Source of the DNA: Euglena gracilis
Lineage: Eukaryota > Euglenida > Euglenophyceae > Euglenales
NCBI GenBank assembly: GCA_039621445.1
Contig: CP154956.1
Span: 68,937,649-69,001,648 of the forward strand
Direction: 5' to 3'
DNA: 64,000 bases
Below the pieces are notes generated by a model, which was not told the origin of the DNA, did no database searches, and worked only from the letters and a program-made list of their open reading frames with translations. Below are positions 10,415 to 19,194 of this stretch, piece by piece (within the stretch, counting starts at the first letter, position 1; every line of letters begins with the position of its first letter). Both the position numbers and the translations under genes were made by a program.

Positions 10415-10560
10415 CCGGTTTTGACCCAAAGTCCATGGGTTTCGGGCCCAAATCGGGGCGCCGGGGGGGGGGTCGGAAAACGCTCATTTTCGGCTCCAAA
10501 ACAGGTTTTCCGGGAACGGGAGGCCAAAAAACATTGTGTCGGGCATTTTTTTCCGATTTT
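10415..10560 (+). repeat. Family M unit
   Basis: GACCCAAAGTCCATGGGTTT, CGGAAAACGCTCATTTTCGG and GGGAGGCCAAAAAACATTGT in the family order. Other units lie at 3300-3500, 12895-13110, 27790-27960, 43200-43560 (inverted), 45950-46260 and 47490-47620. Confidence 0.8.
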
Positions 10561-10639
10561 TTTCGACTTTTTGACCTAAAATGGCCGAAAGCGGCCGTAA
10601 GATCACACAAGGCCAAAACTGTACGAAACGGCCAAAATC

Positions 10640-11540
10640 GGCCGAAAAAACGATCGTAACTCGGGCTAGCGGGGAGTTGCGGGGAAATCAAAAAACTGCT
10701 AGATAGGGCATTTTGAGGGCTTCAATTTAGGTCTCCGGACATTTCCTTTGATTCCCCACCATTTTTGAGCAATTTTGGAAAATAGTGAATTTTTTTTTTA
10801 ACCCAAAACAAGGCTGAAAACGGCCTAAGTCGCACGCCTGCCGCACTGTTTTGGGCCGTAAAACGGCCATATTTCGCGCCAGGCGGGGAAATCAAAATTC
10901 TGTAGATAGGGCGTTCCAAGGGCTTCAATTTAGGTCTATGGATATATCCTTTGATTTTGCTTCATTTCCGAGATATTTTCCGAGAAATATTTTGGAAACA
11001 TGGGTTTTTTGACCCCGAAAACAGCCCAAAAAAAAAACGGCCCCAGAAATGGGCCAAAATTGGCCGAAAAATGGCCGGCCGTAACTCGGGCTACACGAAG
11101 AGTTGGGGGAAAAGTAAACCATGGTTGGAAAGGGCATTCCAAGGGCTTCCCTTTTTTACTCTCCGGAAATACATTTTTGTTGATTTTGCTTCATTATCGA
11201 GATATTTTGGAAAAATTGATTTTTTTTTGGACCAAAAACGGCCCAAAGAAACTCCCCAAAATGCCAGTTTTGGGCCGCAAAAGCGCGCCAGAACACGGGC
11301 TAGGCGTGTCGGCAGTCAAAACGGCGAACGGGGGGTGATAGAGGGTCTGCAGGGGTACCTTTCGTCACACCGACATTTCCGGAAATAATGTACGTTTTCT
11401 CGAGAAATTTAAAAAAAATCGATTTTTTGACCGATTTTTGGACCCCGGTGAAATGGCAGAGTCGGAAGAGGGGTGGGGGGGGGGCGGGCCAATCCTACCC
11501 GGTTTGGACCCCTGACCGGCTGAATAACTCGGACAACAAA
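10640..11540 (+). repeat. Family T, about four diverged units of ~210 bp
   Basis: Each unit has a '(A)ACTCGGGCTAGGCGGGGAGTT' start, 'TTCCAAGGGCTTCAATTTAGG', 'CGGACATTTCCTTTGATTTTG', 'TCGAGATATTTTG' and a 'GACCCAAAACGGCC' end. Starts lie near 10656, 10870, 11082, 11290 and 11525. An inverted relative of the 3' part (GTCGGAAGAGG...CCAATCCTACCC) is at 42220-42480. Confidence 0.8.
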
Positions 11541-11770
11541 AGGCTGAGGGAAAATACAGGTGTTGGAAAAAGGCGAAACCCCCCTGGTGTCCCCAACATC
11601 TATGCCAGCACCAGCAGCCGCGGGGCAGGGTCACACCTCAAAATCTGCCCCACAGCCAGCTACGAAAGGGGATAAGGTGGCAGCCCAGCCAGCCCCCCGT
11701 GGCAGGTCCCCTTCTTCAGCTTCGCGGCCAGCAGTAGCTTCATCAGTCGCTCATGACCGAAAAAAAAAAT
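11541..11770. other. Unassigned, possibly decayed coding
   Basis: A frame reads 'TSMPAPAAAGQGHTSKSAPQPATKG', Ala/Pro/Ser-rich and unlike adjacent repeats. It could be a relic of the element at 13.9-16.1 kb or chance. Confidence 0.15.
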
Positions 11771-11935
11771 AATTCCGGGAACGGAGCCGGGATCATGGTG
11801 ATAATCCGCGGTTTTCACGGTCTACCCAGGGGCAGGCGGGGGAGGGGGGGGGCGGGTCTGACCCCCCCTTTTGCCCATGGGCAAGCTTCGCTCTTACTCT
11901 AAAGAGATAAGAGCTCATCGACCCCCCCCCATATA
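11771..11935 (+). repeat. Family G unit (left flank of OTU locus)
   Basis: CCGGGATCATGGTGATAATC, TTTTCACGGTCTACCCA, then AAGCTTCGCTCTTAC and GATAAGAGCTCA. An inverted unit lies at 16195-16330. Others are at 27655-27775, 41985-42185 (inverted) and 47785-47940. Confidence 0.8.
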
Positions 11936-11999
11936 AGACCCCCCCCCTGTCCGTCCAAAGGCCGGCCCTTTGGCCGGGACCGACTCCCCATATAAGACC

Positions 12000-12850
12000 A
12001 GGTTTTGAACAGTGCTGAGCTCTTAGTGGTACATGCATGTACCATGCCCCCCCCCTTACTGTTCCCGTCCCGTGGCCCCCTTTTGGGTCCATGGGAACAG
12101 TAAGGGGGGGGAACAGTAAGGGGGGGGACAAGCTCCCCCCCCCCTTACTGTTCCCATGGGCCATGAACCAACCAACCAAATTAGACCCAAAAGGCGACCT
12201 AAAATGCCAAAATGAAGCTTTTTTGGTTTACATGCTTGAAAATTGCACCTCCACAACATCCATTTTGGCATTAGGTTGGATTTTGGTGCGATGGAAAGCA
12301 CCTAAAACCGACCAAAAAAATCCCCTTTTTACCTTGTGTTCCAAGAATTCTTTACAAAAAGTGCTATGACACTGTACTGTTCCCGTCCCCCCAATGGGAA
12401 CAGTAAGGGGGGGGGGAACAGTAAAGGGGGGGGCATGGTAATGGAAGGCTGAAAAGACTAAACTCAATGATATTCTGCCATGAACTTGGAAATGGAATGG
12501 CATTGAGAATAGAATCTTGTCGACAGTTGTCTTGCAGACACATATTTTCAAAATAAAGCTGGCAAATAAAACTGGCAGTAAAATGAGAAAACACAAGTTT
12601 TCAGCCCTGCTGGCCAAAAATATACCACCCAAATTGGGGGGGGGGGGATGGTGAATCCCCGGAGGGGGAGGGGGGGTCACTTTCCACTCCGAAAAAACCA
12701 GTCAGTCACTTTTTTCGGCCAAGCCAGCCAGTCACTTTACTCATTACAAATTTGGAGCAATTTATAAGTTACAAATTACACTCTTGCAATTTACGGTGAC
12801 TTTCAGTTATTTTTTGGTAATCTCTGAAACGTTAATGAAATGTTAACAAA
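12000..12850 (+). repeat. Family V unit interrupted by a C-tract element
   Basis: Starts ACCAGGTTTTGAACAGTGCT, continues after the insertion at 12438 with GTAATGGAAGGCTGAAAAGA, and ends 'TTTACGGTGACTTTCAG...GAAATG' near 12850. Uninterrupted units are at 45600-45920. 12440-12720 also holds sequence absent from those copies. Confidence 0.7.
12047..12433. mobile_element. C-tract-bounded foldback element (TTACTGTTCCC type) inserted in family V
   Basis: Ends are (C)nTTACTGTTCCC and GGGAACAGTAAA(G)n. CATG is present on both sides (12043-12046 and 12434-12437). The uninterrupted relative at about 45630 reads GACATGCATGCAATGGAAGG, so the element plausibly inserted at CATG. A related GGGAACAGTAAGGGGGG pair is nested inside. 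There is no coding capacity. Confidence 0.65.
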
Positions 12851-12894
12851 AACATGGTTTCGGGCAAAATTTTTTTCCGATTTTTCGACTTTTT

Positions 12895-13260
12895 TGACCT
12901 GGTTTTGACCCAAAGTCAATGGGTTGGCGGCCCAAAACGGGGCGCCGGTGGGTCGAAAAGCGCTCATTTTCGGCCCAAAAAACATTGTTTCAGGCAAAAA
13001 GTATTTTTTTTTATTTTTTTCGACTTTTTTTGACCCCAAAGTCAATGGGTTGGCGGCCCAAAATGGGGGCTGGCGGGTCGAAAAACGCTCATTTTCGGCT
13101 CGAAAACACTTTTTCAAAAAAACATGGTTTTGGGCCAATAATCTTTTTTCAATTTTTTTGGATTTTTTCCGACTTTTTTGTCCGATAACGGCCGAGTCTG
13201 ACAGTGTGAAAAGTGTACAAAACGGCCACTGGCCCGAAAAAAACGGCCGTATCTCGGGCT
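12895..13260 (+). repeat. Family M, two tandem units
   Basis: CAAAGTCAATGGGTTGGCGG occurs at about 12911 and 13039, each followed by TCGAAAA(A/G)CGCTCATTTTCGG. Confidence 0.8.
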
Positions 13261-13400
13261 AGGCGGGGAGTTGCGGGGAAATCAAAATACTGTCGGTTCC
13301 AAGGGCTTCAATTTAGGTTTCCGGACATTTCCTTTGATTTTGCTTCATTGTCGAGATATTTTGAAAACATCGATTTTTGGGCCTGAAATGGCGGAGTCCA
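13245..13400 (+). repeat. Family T unit
   Basis: CGTATCTCGGGCTAGGCGGG, AAGGGCTTCAATTTAGG and TCGAGATATTTTGAAAACAT in family order. Confidence 0.8.
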
Positions 13401-13859
13401 AATGGGGGGAGCTTATCCAGGGGGGCAGGTGAATAATGGTCAGGACTGTTTGCGCCATATGGCATGACGAAAACATCCCATGGCCTCGATCAAGGCTGGA
13501 TTGAGGTAGAGGGACAGAGGTGGAGGTTGAGGTGGAGGCTTTCCAACCTCTGACCCCCCCCTGCCAAACCTCCCCCTTCTTTTCTACTTCTTTTTTATTG
13601 TGCAATTGCAACAATATGCAATCGAATATTTGGCACACACACAGAGGCCCAGCATTGTACGTTTCACTCCATTTGTAGAGCCACCGCTAGGGCAATGCTC
13701 CAATGTGGAACCGACATCGATCTAGCCCCTCCATCACCCAACACTATATTGGATTCAACGACTTATCTGAAAAAAATACCCCCCCCCCCATTGGGCATCT
13801 CCCCCTGGGAGGCCAAGATTGGGGGGGGGAGGTACATAATGGGGGGAGGTACGCAATGG
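13401..13859. other. No gene seen; C-tract material at 13775-13865
   Basis: 13775-13865 has C- and G-runs with GGTACATAATGGGGGGAGGT and GGTACGCAATGGGGGG, resembling eroded C-tract elements. The remainder is unassigned. Confidence 0.4.
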
Positions 13860-13966
13860 GGGGGCACATGTGTTTGTACCTGGACTGGGTGCCCATTCCA
13901 GCACAAGGGCCCAGTCCACCAGCACCCGGCATGCCAACGTTGCTGTGGGCACAACGGGGAAGTAGT

Positions 13967-14425
13967 AGGATAAACCAAGCAACCCTGTGGTTAGCAGCCC
14001 CGGATGGGTCGTGTCTGTTCCATTGCGCCGCCATGTCGAACGAGGGCACTGTGGCATTGGAACTGCGGCGCACAGTGGCAACTTACGTCAGGGAGGAATG
14101 GGATACGGAGATCCCTGGTTTGGGAATGTCCGTGGGACAGATCCTGACAACCCTGGGCTGGGACAAGGAGGGATATCTGGCTTCAGTGGTCAGCCATATC
14201 CATTGGGCTGAAGGACCAGAGCTGGCTTTGTTGCCTTCTGTCTTGAAATTCAGACTGTGGGTGTTTCTGGACCGTGGTGACCATTGGCAAGAGTGTACGC
14301 AATATGGCTCCACGGGTCCCCTCAGGCGGGTGGTGTTCCACCAAAACAGGGGACACTATGACGCGATCCTGATGGATGGAAACCGGATCGAGAGAGGAGC
14401 CACCACACAACCCACTGGAAGGTGA
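13967..14425 (+). CDS. OTU-type cysteine protease domain segment
   Basis: The frame reads INQATLWLAAPDGSCLFHCAA at its start and HQNRGHYDAILMDG near its end. OTU proteases carry a catalytic Asp-x-x-Cys (here Asp codon 14003, Cys codon 14012) followed by Leu-Phe and a helix, and a catalytic His in a H-[YF]-[DN] context (His codon 14354). The spacing of about 114 residues matches the family. The segment between includes an Asp/Glu-rich helix 'VREEWDTEIPG' and hydrophobic strands. The domain has its key residues intact and ends at a TGA at 14423 because of a one-base frame change. Upstream of 13967 the frame runs through repeat-derived sequence, so the true start is not known. All three catalytic positions present make this the most secure part of the locus. 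Confidence 0.7.
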   Translation, partial: RINQATLWLAAPDGSCLFHCAAMSNEGTVALELRRTVATYVREEWDTEIPGLGMSVGQILTTLGWDKEGYLASVVSHIHWAEGPELALLPSVLKFRLWVFLDRGDHWQECTQYGSTGPLRRVVFHQNRGHYDAILMDGNRIERGATTQPTGR

Positions 14426-14739
14426 GGAAACCGCTGCTTGTGGTGCCAACTAGGGCTGAGAACAAAGCCGAAGCTTACCAGAAAGCTGCGCAGAAGCGCA
14501 GAGCAAAGATCAGGAGGGAGAAAGTTGAAGCGAGTCGCCAGGGCAGTGTTTACATTGATGACGAAGTGGAGATGTTGATGAGTTTTGCAGCCGATTTTTG
14601 CTCCCCTGGACAGAGCGAAGCTGTGACACGAGTGTTGAGTGCAGCAACTCCATGGCAAGCCTTGGGGTTCCAGGAAGACACACCCAGCCAGGATTGCACG
14701 GCAGTCTACAAGAGGATTCCTTCTGATCCACCCGGATAA
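14422..14739 (+). CDS. Basic linker and first half of the J domain
   Basis: Continues the OTU protein after a one-base frame change. It is Lys/Arg/Glu-rich at first (KAEAYQKAAQKRRAKIRREK, a likely helix), then acidic (YIDDEVEMLMSF), then 'AATPWQALGFQ' and 'DCTAVYKR', which resembles helices I-II of a J domain. The J domain continues in another frame 3 bases before the HPD motif, where an extra A after the KR codons would explain the shift. Confidence 0.5.
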   Translation: MRKPLLVVPTRAENKAEAYQKAAQKRRAKIRREKVEASRQGSVYIDDEVEMLMSFAADFCSPGQSEAVTRVLSAATPWQALGFQEDTPSQDCTAVYKRIPSDPPG

Positions 14740-15157
14740 ATGTTCCCACCCAAAAAGCAAAGAGGCTTTTCAGAAGCTGGGAGATGTGAAGGATTGGGTG
14801 GATGACAGAGAAGCGTGGTACACAAATTACCAGCACAGGGAGGCGTCCGACCGACTGGCAAGGTGCTGGGCACTCTGGGTTGCCGGAGGCGGGCAGCTAA
14901 ACATCTTGCAAGTGGCAGAAGACCTGCAACGCCACTGTGTTGGGAAAGGAGGGCGTGTTGCGCATACAGCTGGAGGAGGAGGCCGAGTGGCAGCATGTCG
15001 GTTCGGCATGGGCAGAAACCGAGGTACCGCTGGAGAGCAAGCCCAGGCGAAGCACACACACCAGGACCCAACCTCAATGGTATCAGAGCGAACAAACAGA
15101 GCACAGAGAACAGAGGTGCCAGGTGAGGGCTTCAGGAAAAGAGAGGTTCTCTTCTGA
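14720..15157 (+). CDS. J-domain HPD half and following region
   Basis: The frame reads FLLIHPDKCSHPKSKEAFQK. HPD (codons at 14729-14737) is the invariant Hsp70-contact motif, and 'PKSKEAFQKL' matches helix III, where J proteins carry a KEAFQxL-like pattern. After about 14800 the protein-like stretch 'DREAWYTNYQHREASDRLAR' continues. Coding appears to pass to another frame near 14940. Confidence 0.5.
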   Translation, partial: LLIHPDKCSHPKSKEAFQKLGDVKDWVDDREAWYTNYQHREASDRLARCWALWVAGGGQLNILQVAEDLQRHCVGKGGRVAHTAGGGGRVAACRFGMGRNRGTAGEQAQAKHTHQDPTSMVSERTNRAQRTEVPGEGFRKREVLF

Positions 15158-15296
15158 TGGGGACACAGAAATGGCAGCAGAAGAGGAGAGCCACGACCGG
15201 AAGGAAGGGGAGCGGATAGGCGAGGCCAAAAACCTGGTCCTCCAGTCACAGCCAATGGGGGTCCTGGGGACAAAAAAGGCGAGAGCCGGGGCATGA
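14937..15296 (+). CDS. Charged low-complexity segment of the same gene
   Basis: Frame reads EEEAEWQHVGSAWAETEVP, then Gln/Glu/Arg-rich sequence including 'DTEMAAEEESHDRKEGERIG'. Composition suits a disordered linker. A one-base change near 15275 would move coding into a frame reading 'NQEPNKLLEAASPTKNG' up to about 15450. Confidence 0.4.
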   Translation: MLGKEGVLRIQLEEEAEWQHVGSAWAETEVPLESKPRRSTHTRTQPQWYQSEQTEHREQRCQVRASGKERFSSDGDTEMAAEEESHDRKEGERIGEAKNLVLQSQPMGVLGTKKARAGA

Positions 15297-15477
15297 ACCA
15301 AGAGCCCAACAAGCTCCTGGAGGCAGCCAGCCCCACCAAAAATGGCCCCAACCCGTTCAGCAAAACAAAGCAAACAGTGCCAAAGGCTGGACCACAGTCC
15401 GAGGCACCGGAAAATCAACAACCCGCCTCGCACGCGGTCGCGTCGTGACAGCGCAAGCTTGATTTTGCCACCGCAGT

Positions 15478-15900
15478 TTGGAGGTAACCACACCAAAGGT
15501 GGACACATTCACCAACACCAACACCCCCAGCAACGGCAAGGTGTGCTGGTTTGGACAGCGGTGTCTATACCCATACTGTCCGCACCAGCACCCAGCCAAC
15601 TGGTGGGGGTACACACAAAAAGTGCAGCCCACAGAGGGGGGCTCCCCATGGGGAGGACGGGGCAGACCAACGGGGGAACAGCGCATGTGCAAGTATGGTA
15701 TGGGATGCTGGTGGAGGACCACCTCCTGCCCGTATGCCCATCCCATCGAGAACAGCAACGGGAGAAAAGAGCCCAGGGTGGGTCCAAAGGGTCGGGGAAG
15801 CAGCAGCAACAGCAGCAGCCCAGCAAGCAGCAGCGGAAAGCATTTCCTTCCCAGGGGGACCTGGCGGGCTGTGGTGGTAAAAAGGGCCCACTGCAGGTGA
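15478..15900 (+). CDS. Two CCCH zinc fingers
   Basis: Finger 1 is CWFGQRCLYPYCPHQH (C-x5-C-x4-C-x3-H); finger 2 is CKYGMGCWWRTTSCPYAH (C-x5-C-x6-C-x3-H). C-x5-C-x4-6-C-x3-H is the spacing of Nab2/ZC3H14-type poly(A)-RNA-binding fingers. Ser/Gln-rich sequence follows (15800-15840). The stop at 15898-15900 is probably another frame change, because Lys/Ala-rich sequence resumes at 15959. Confidence 0.6.
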   Translation: MEVTTPKVDTFTNTNTPSNGKVCWFGQRCLYPYCPHQHPANWWGYTQKVQPTEGGSPWGGRGRPTGEQRMCKYGMGCWWRTTSCPYAHPIENSNGRKEPRVGPKGRGSSSNSSSPASSSGKHFLPRGTWRAVVVKRAHCR

Positions 15901-15958
15901 CACCGGTACCCGCCGGCACACAGTGGAGGAGTAGGCCCCTAATCACCCCGAGCACCTC

Positions 15959-16210
15959 TTGGGAACAAATCGAGCAGCAACAGAAGCAGCAGCAGCAGCA
16001 GCCAGAAAGGGGAGCCGAAAACCCAAGGGGGAGGGGAAGGGCAAGGAAAACACAAAACGGAAGTTTGAAGTCCCAGTGAATATGGGGTCGGACAATTATT
16101 GGGAGTTGCTCCGAAGAAATGCAGCACCATGCCTTAAACCAGACAGAAGCCAAAGTGCATCTAAGGGGGGTCCAACCCTCCCCTCCCCCGCCCCTCCCCC
16201 CTCTGGGTAG
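15959..16210 (+). CDS. Lys/Ala-rich C-terminal tail of the OTU/J/CCCH locus
   Basis: Frame contains an Ala run and 'GSRKPKGEGKGKENTKRKFE' followed by 'GSDNYWELLRRNAAP'. The final residues run into the family G repeat, so the true C-terminus is uncertain. Confidence 0.35.
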   Translation: MGTNRAATEAAAAAARKGSRKPKGEGKGKENTKRKFEVPVNMGSDNYWELLRRNAAPCLKPDRSQSASKGGPTLPSPAPPPSG

Positions 16211-16330
16211 ACCGTGAAAACTGCGGATTATCACCATGACCCCGGCCCCATTCCCGAGTTTTTTTCCCGGTTGCGAGTTTTTTTTTCCAGTCGTATTTCC
16301 AGTTTCCAAATCACTGGCATATGACCCCTA
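16195..16330 (-). repeat. Family G unit, inverted (right flank of OTU locus)
   Basis: Reverse complement reads GGGGTCATGGTGATAATCCG and TTTTCACGGTCTACCCA, matching 11771-11850. The two units flank the locus in inverted orientation, 4.3 kb apart. Confidence 0.8.
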
Positions 16331-16484
16331 ACTCCCCCGAGTTATTCACGCGCGAATTATTCATGTCACCACCCGGGATTGGAGGACATTAAGTGGCATG
16401 ACCAGAGAGAGAGAGAACAGGACCAGGACCAGAGGATGACAAAATCAAAAACTACGGGGACAACTGCAAACAAAGGGGGTTTTT

Positions 16485-16570
16485 AGCATTCACGGGTGCA
16501 CTTTTGGGCATTCAATTCGCAATGGGAAACCGTGAACGCCCAAAAGTGTTCACGAAACCCTTTTACATTC
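16485..16570. repeat. Inverted TTCACGGGTGCAC motif next to the second recombinase-like copy
   Basis: ATTCACGGGTGCACTTTTGG and CGTGAACGCCCAAAAGTG(T) form an imperfect inverted repeat. The motif TTCACGGGTGCAC is shared with 770-925, which stands in the same position relative to the other ORF copy. Confidence 0.55.
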
Positions 16571-16599
16571 ACAGTTTTGATGAAAACGTGAACGGAATG

Positions 16600-17154
16600 T
16601 TGTTGAGAAACTGTACCGCATCTTGCATTTGCTGCATGCGTTTATTTTGGAATACATGGACATTTTGCAAGCAGCGTGGCACAACTTTTGCCACTCTGGA
16701 CGAAGCTTTTGTGGGCTGGGCACTGTGGACGGTCGATGCTGTGCATATTAAGGAAGATGTTGAAGCTTGTCTAAAGGCGAAGCGGGATGGCCGCCGAACA
16801 GAACAAAACAGAACAATGCGCTGCCTACGCACTTGGGGAGTGTCTCCCCCGCGTCCCCGTTTTGACCCAATTTTTGTCCCACAAAGATTCCGGTTTGCAA
16901 TGTCGCAACATGTCCGTTCAGCAGAGACCACAGAGAGCAGATGGAACCCCCACCGGAAGAGAATTTACTTGTCTGCGTGCGATGACGGAGGGAGTGGTCT
17001 CTTTCCCTTTTCGTGCCGTGCAGGATGCCAAGCGTCCCTCTACCTTGTGACTCCATCTTCTCTTTCGCTCCCCGTCCTGTGGGGCAGAAATCCCCAGCCG
17101 ATGATGTCCCCCCATCCCAACCCAAAGGAGGAAGAACAAATGCGAGACGTCTGA
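16600..17154 (+). pseudogene. Decayed copy of the recombinase-like ORF
   Basis: Reads FCKQRGTTFATLDEAFVGWA and WTVDA, matching 'CNRHGIVFGSLDEVLVGWA...W.VDA' of the ORF at 1-688 at about half of positions. DNA similarity continues a few codons upstream, where a frame change separates 'LEYMDI' from 'CKQRG'. Past about 16800 similarity is lost, and frames with Cys-rich sequence (ECLPRVPVL, EFTCLRAM) replace it. A relic of the same gene family, truncated and frameshifted. Confidence 0.5.
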
Positions 17155-17287
17155 GGACCAATTATATCCGCAATTGTTCTCCATGTTAACGCTGTCTTTA
17201 CAATTTATTTCCGATGCCCCCCCCCCCCCTGCACCCCCTCAGTTAGTCACCCCCCCTATTAGTCAGAGCCAAATTTGTCAGCAGAAA

Positions 17288-17480
17288 TGGTGTGCTTTTT
17301 TGATTTGAAGAAGCCAGGGCGCTTTGTTTCCTTCTACCGCCCAAAGGGCGGCGAGACGGCAGTGGATATATTCACAAACAACAACCCCAAATTGAAAGAA
17401 TAAATTTTTTTGCCCCCTCCAACCCATGAGTTCTGGACTTGTGTGGCCGCCCAAAGGGCGGCGAGACAGTAACGACGTCC
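17288..17480 (+). repeat. Short direct repeat CCGCCCAAAGGGCGGCGAGAC
   Basis: A self-complementary core CCGCCCAAAGGGCGG with GCGAGAC occurs at about 17338 and 17447. The first lies in a 38-codon frame (MVCFFDLKKPGRFVSFYRP...), which may be a relic exon. Confidence 0.5.
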
Positions 17481-18339
17481 AATAGCAAAAACAGCAAGAA
17501 GTTCAATGAAAGAGTGGAATATTTATTCTTGCAAATTTGGCAAAAAACGTGTTCAGAGTGACATGGATCGACTAGTTTAGGGGGGGGGGTTCGGAGACAG
17601 ACAAAAATCTTGCAAGTGGATCGGACTTGTCTCACTTCACGACAAGATGGCCTCGAGGCCTTCATTGGGGGTGCCCCCCCCCACGTGCCCCCGCGTCCCG
17701 ATTTGCAACACAACACGTTTCACAATTTTTTTTTACAAATGTAGTACCCGTAAAAGTAGTCCTAAATTCGCATTTTTTGGGGCTGTAGGATCAAATTACA
17801 GAAAATTTTTTTTCAACTTCCTTTTGGGACCCATTGTAGGCCCAAAGTGCATGCAGATTTCCATTTTTGTTCTAAAAAGAGGTGTTACACATGTTACACA
17901 TGGCATGCATGACCTGTCAAACTGCCCAACCTCTCCCGAACAGCTGAATCATTCCTTCCCTCCCCCATCTGGGTCCCATGAATGATGAATTATGAATGAC
18001 AGGTGAAAGCGCCAAAAGGGTTCTGTGCCAATTTAGAGTACCCCCCCCTTTATTTGACCCCCCCCCCCTACAGCTAGCGGACACCCGAGTAGGAAATTTT
18101 GGACAAAATGAAGACCCCTCCCGGCCAACTTTTGTTGTCCCTCCCGGACACCTTTTGGAGAACCTTCCTGGACACAATTATTGATCCCCAATGGACGGGA
18201 ATTTTAGACCCCCATGGACATGTTCGTTGAGCCCCCATGGACACTTCTGTGTGAGACTGGTGACGTTTTTCTGCTTTTCCTTTTTTAGTTTTTTGTTTGC
18301 CTCATGCCTGTGGATCAGGCTCCTTTTTAAGTCACCTGA
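17481..18339. other. No gene seen
   Basis: C-run material at 17220-17270, 17580 and 18040-18070 (GTACCCCCCCCTTTATTTGAC, an eroded C-tract element). 18100-18245 repeats a GGACA(C/A)-TTTTG...CCCATGGACA pattern. No exon is supported. Confidence 0.45.
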
Positions 18340-18590
18340 CCCCCCCCCCCCCCGGGGGGGGGGGGGGGGGGGGTGTGGGGGTCTCGGCCGGCCCCCCCCC
18401 CCCCCCGGGGGGGGGGGGGGTCCCGCGCCGGAGGCGCTGGGTATACCTTTTCGGCGCAAAGCGCCGAAAATTTTTGAAAATTGCCTTTAACGGGCCCGAT
18501 TTTGGGGGGGTCCCCCCCGGGGGGTCCCGCGCCACCCTGGGTGGGTGGGGGGGACCCCCCCCCCTCCCCCCCCGGGGGTCTTAAAAAGAA
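18340..18590. repeat. C-run/G-run foldback with GGCGC hairpin
   Basis: Runs of about 16 C followed by about 17 G occur twice, with TTTTCGGCGCAAAGCGCCGA between. The outer sequences AGGCTCCTTTTTAAG(TC) and CTTAAAAAGAAGCCTG are inverted, so it is probably a MITE-like element. Confidence 0.55.
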
Positions 18591-19194
18591 GCCTGCTGTG
18601 GATTGCCCTGGTAATGTGATTGCTTAGCCCGCATCGCACCCTACACTGGTAGTTGTCAAATCTGCCTCCAGTTACCACTTTTTTTTGACCTTGTCAACTT
18701 TGAGAGTTTCCAATGTTTGACCAATGTTTGATTCAGAAACACATGTATTTTGGGGGCCTGTAATGCTGAGATCAAATTTGCAAAATTGTTTAAAATATTC
18801 TGATTCCCGTTGCAAAATGCCGTTTTCAGAGAGGAGTGCAAAGATAGAAGAAGAAGAAGAAAAACGTAATACCAAAGAACCCAAGGTTCGGTGTTAATAC
18901 AACCAATTTACCCTCAAAATGTTTATGCACATGCACCTCACAACCAAATAACAAATATCCTTCCAGCCTTTTTCCATCCACCATGCAAATTACAATAGCA
19001 TGGCCCCAGCATATCGACAACAATAGCTTTCTCAATGAGTTTCTGGCCTAGATCCCCTGGGGGAGGGGAGGGGGAGGGGGAAATGCCACCCACCACATCT
19101 TGTAGAATTACAACCGCGGAAAACAGGATTTTTTTTTGTCAGGTTTCACAAAACAGAGAGGTCTGAAACAGGCTTTTTTTGAGAGTATACTAAC
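18591..19194. other. No gene seen
   Basis: Unique-looking A/T-balanced sequence with GAAGAAGAAGAAGA at 18847. No domain or clear splice-bounded exon. Confidence 0.4.

Larger units (their letters stand above)
13860..16080 (+). pseudogene. Frameshift-broken OTU protease - J domain - CCCH zinc-finger gene
   Basis: An intronless region of about 2.2 kb in which successive segments with recognisable domains lie in different frames. An N-terminal Cys/His segment (CTWTGCPFQHKGP, about 13870-13910) leads to an OTU cysteine-protease domain (13967-14425), a basic linker (14422-14723), a J domain with HPDK (to about 14800), a Glu/Lys/Ser-rich segment (14937-15296), two CCCH fingers (15535-15740) and a Lys/Ala-rich tail to about 16078. 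At least five single-base frame changes but almost no stop codons separate them, so the copy is recently decayed, or carries sequencing indels, or uses frameshifting. It is unlike the intron-rich host genes here. The known roles, deubiquitination (OTU), Hsp70 recruitment (J) and RNA binding (CCCH), are family knowledge. Inverted family G repeats flank it. I know no family with this domain order. Confidence 0.55.
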
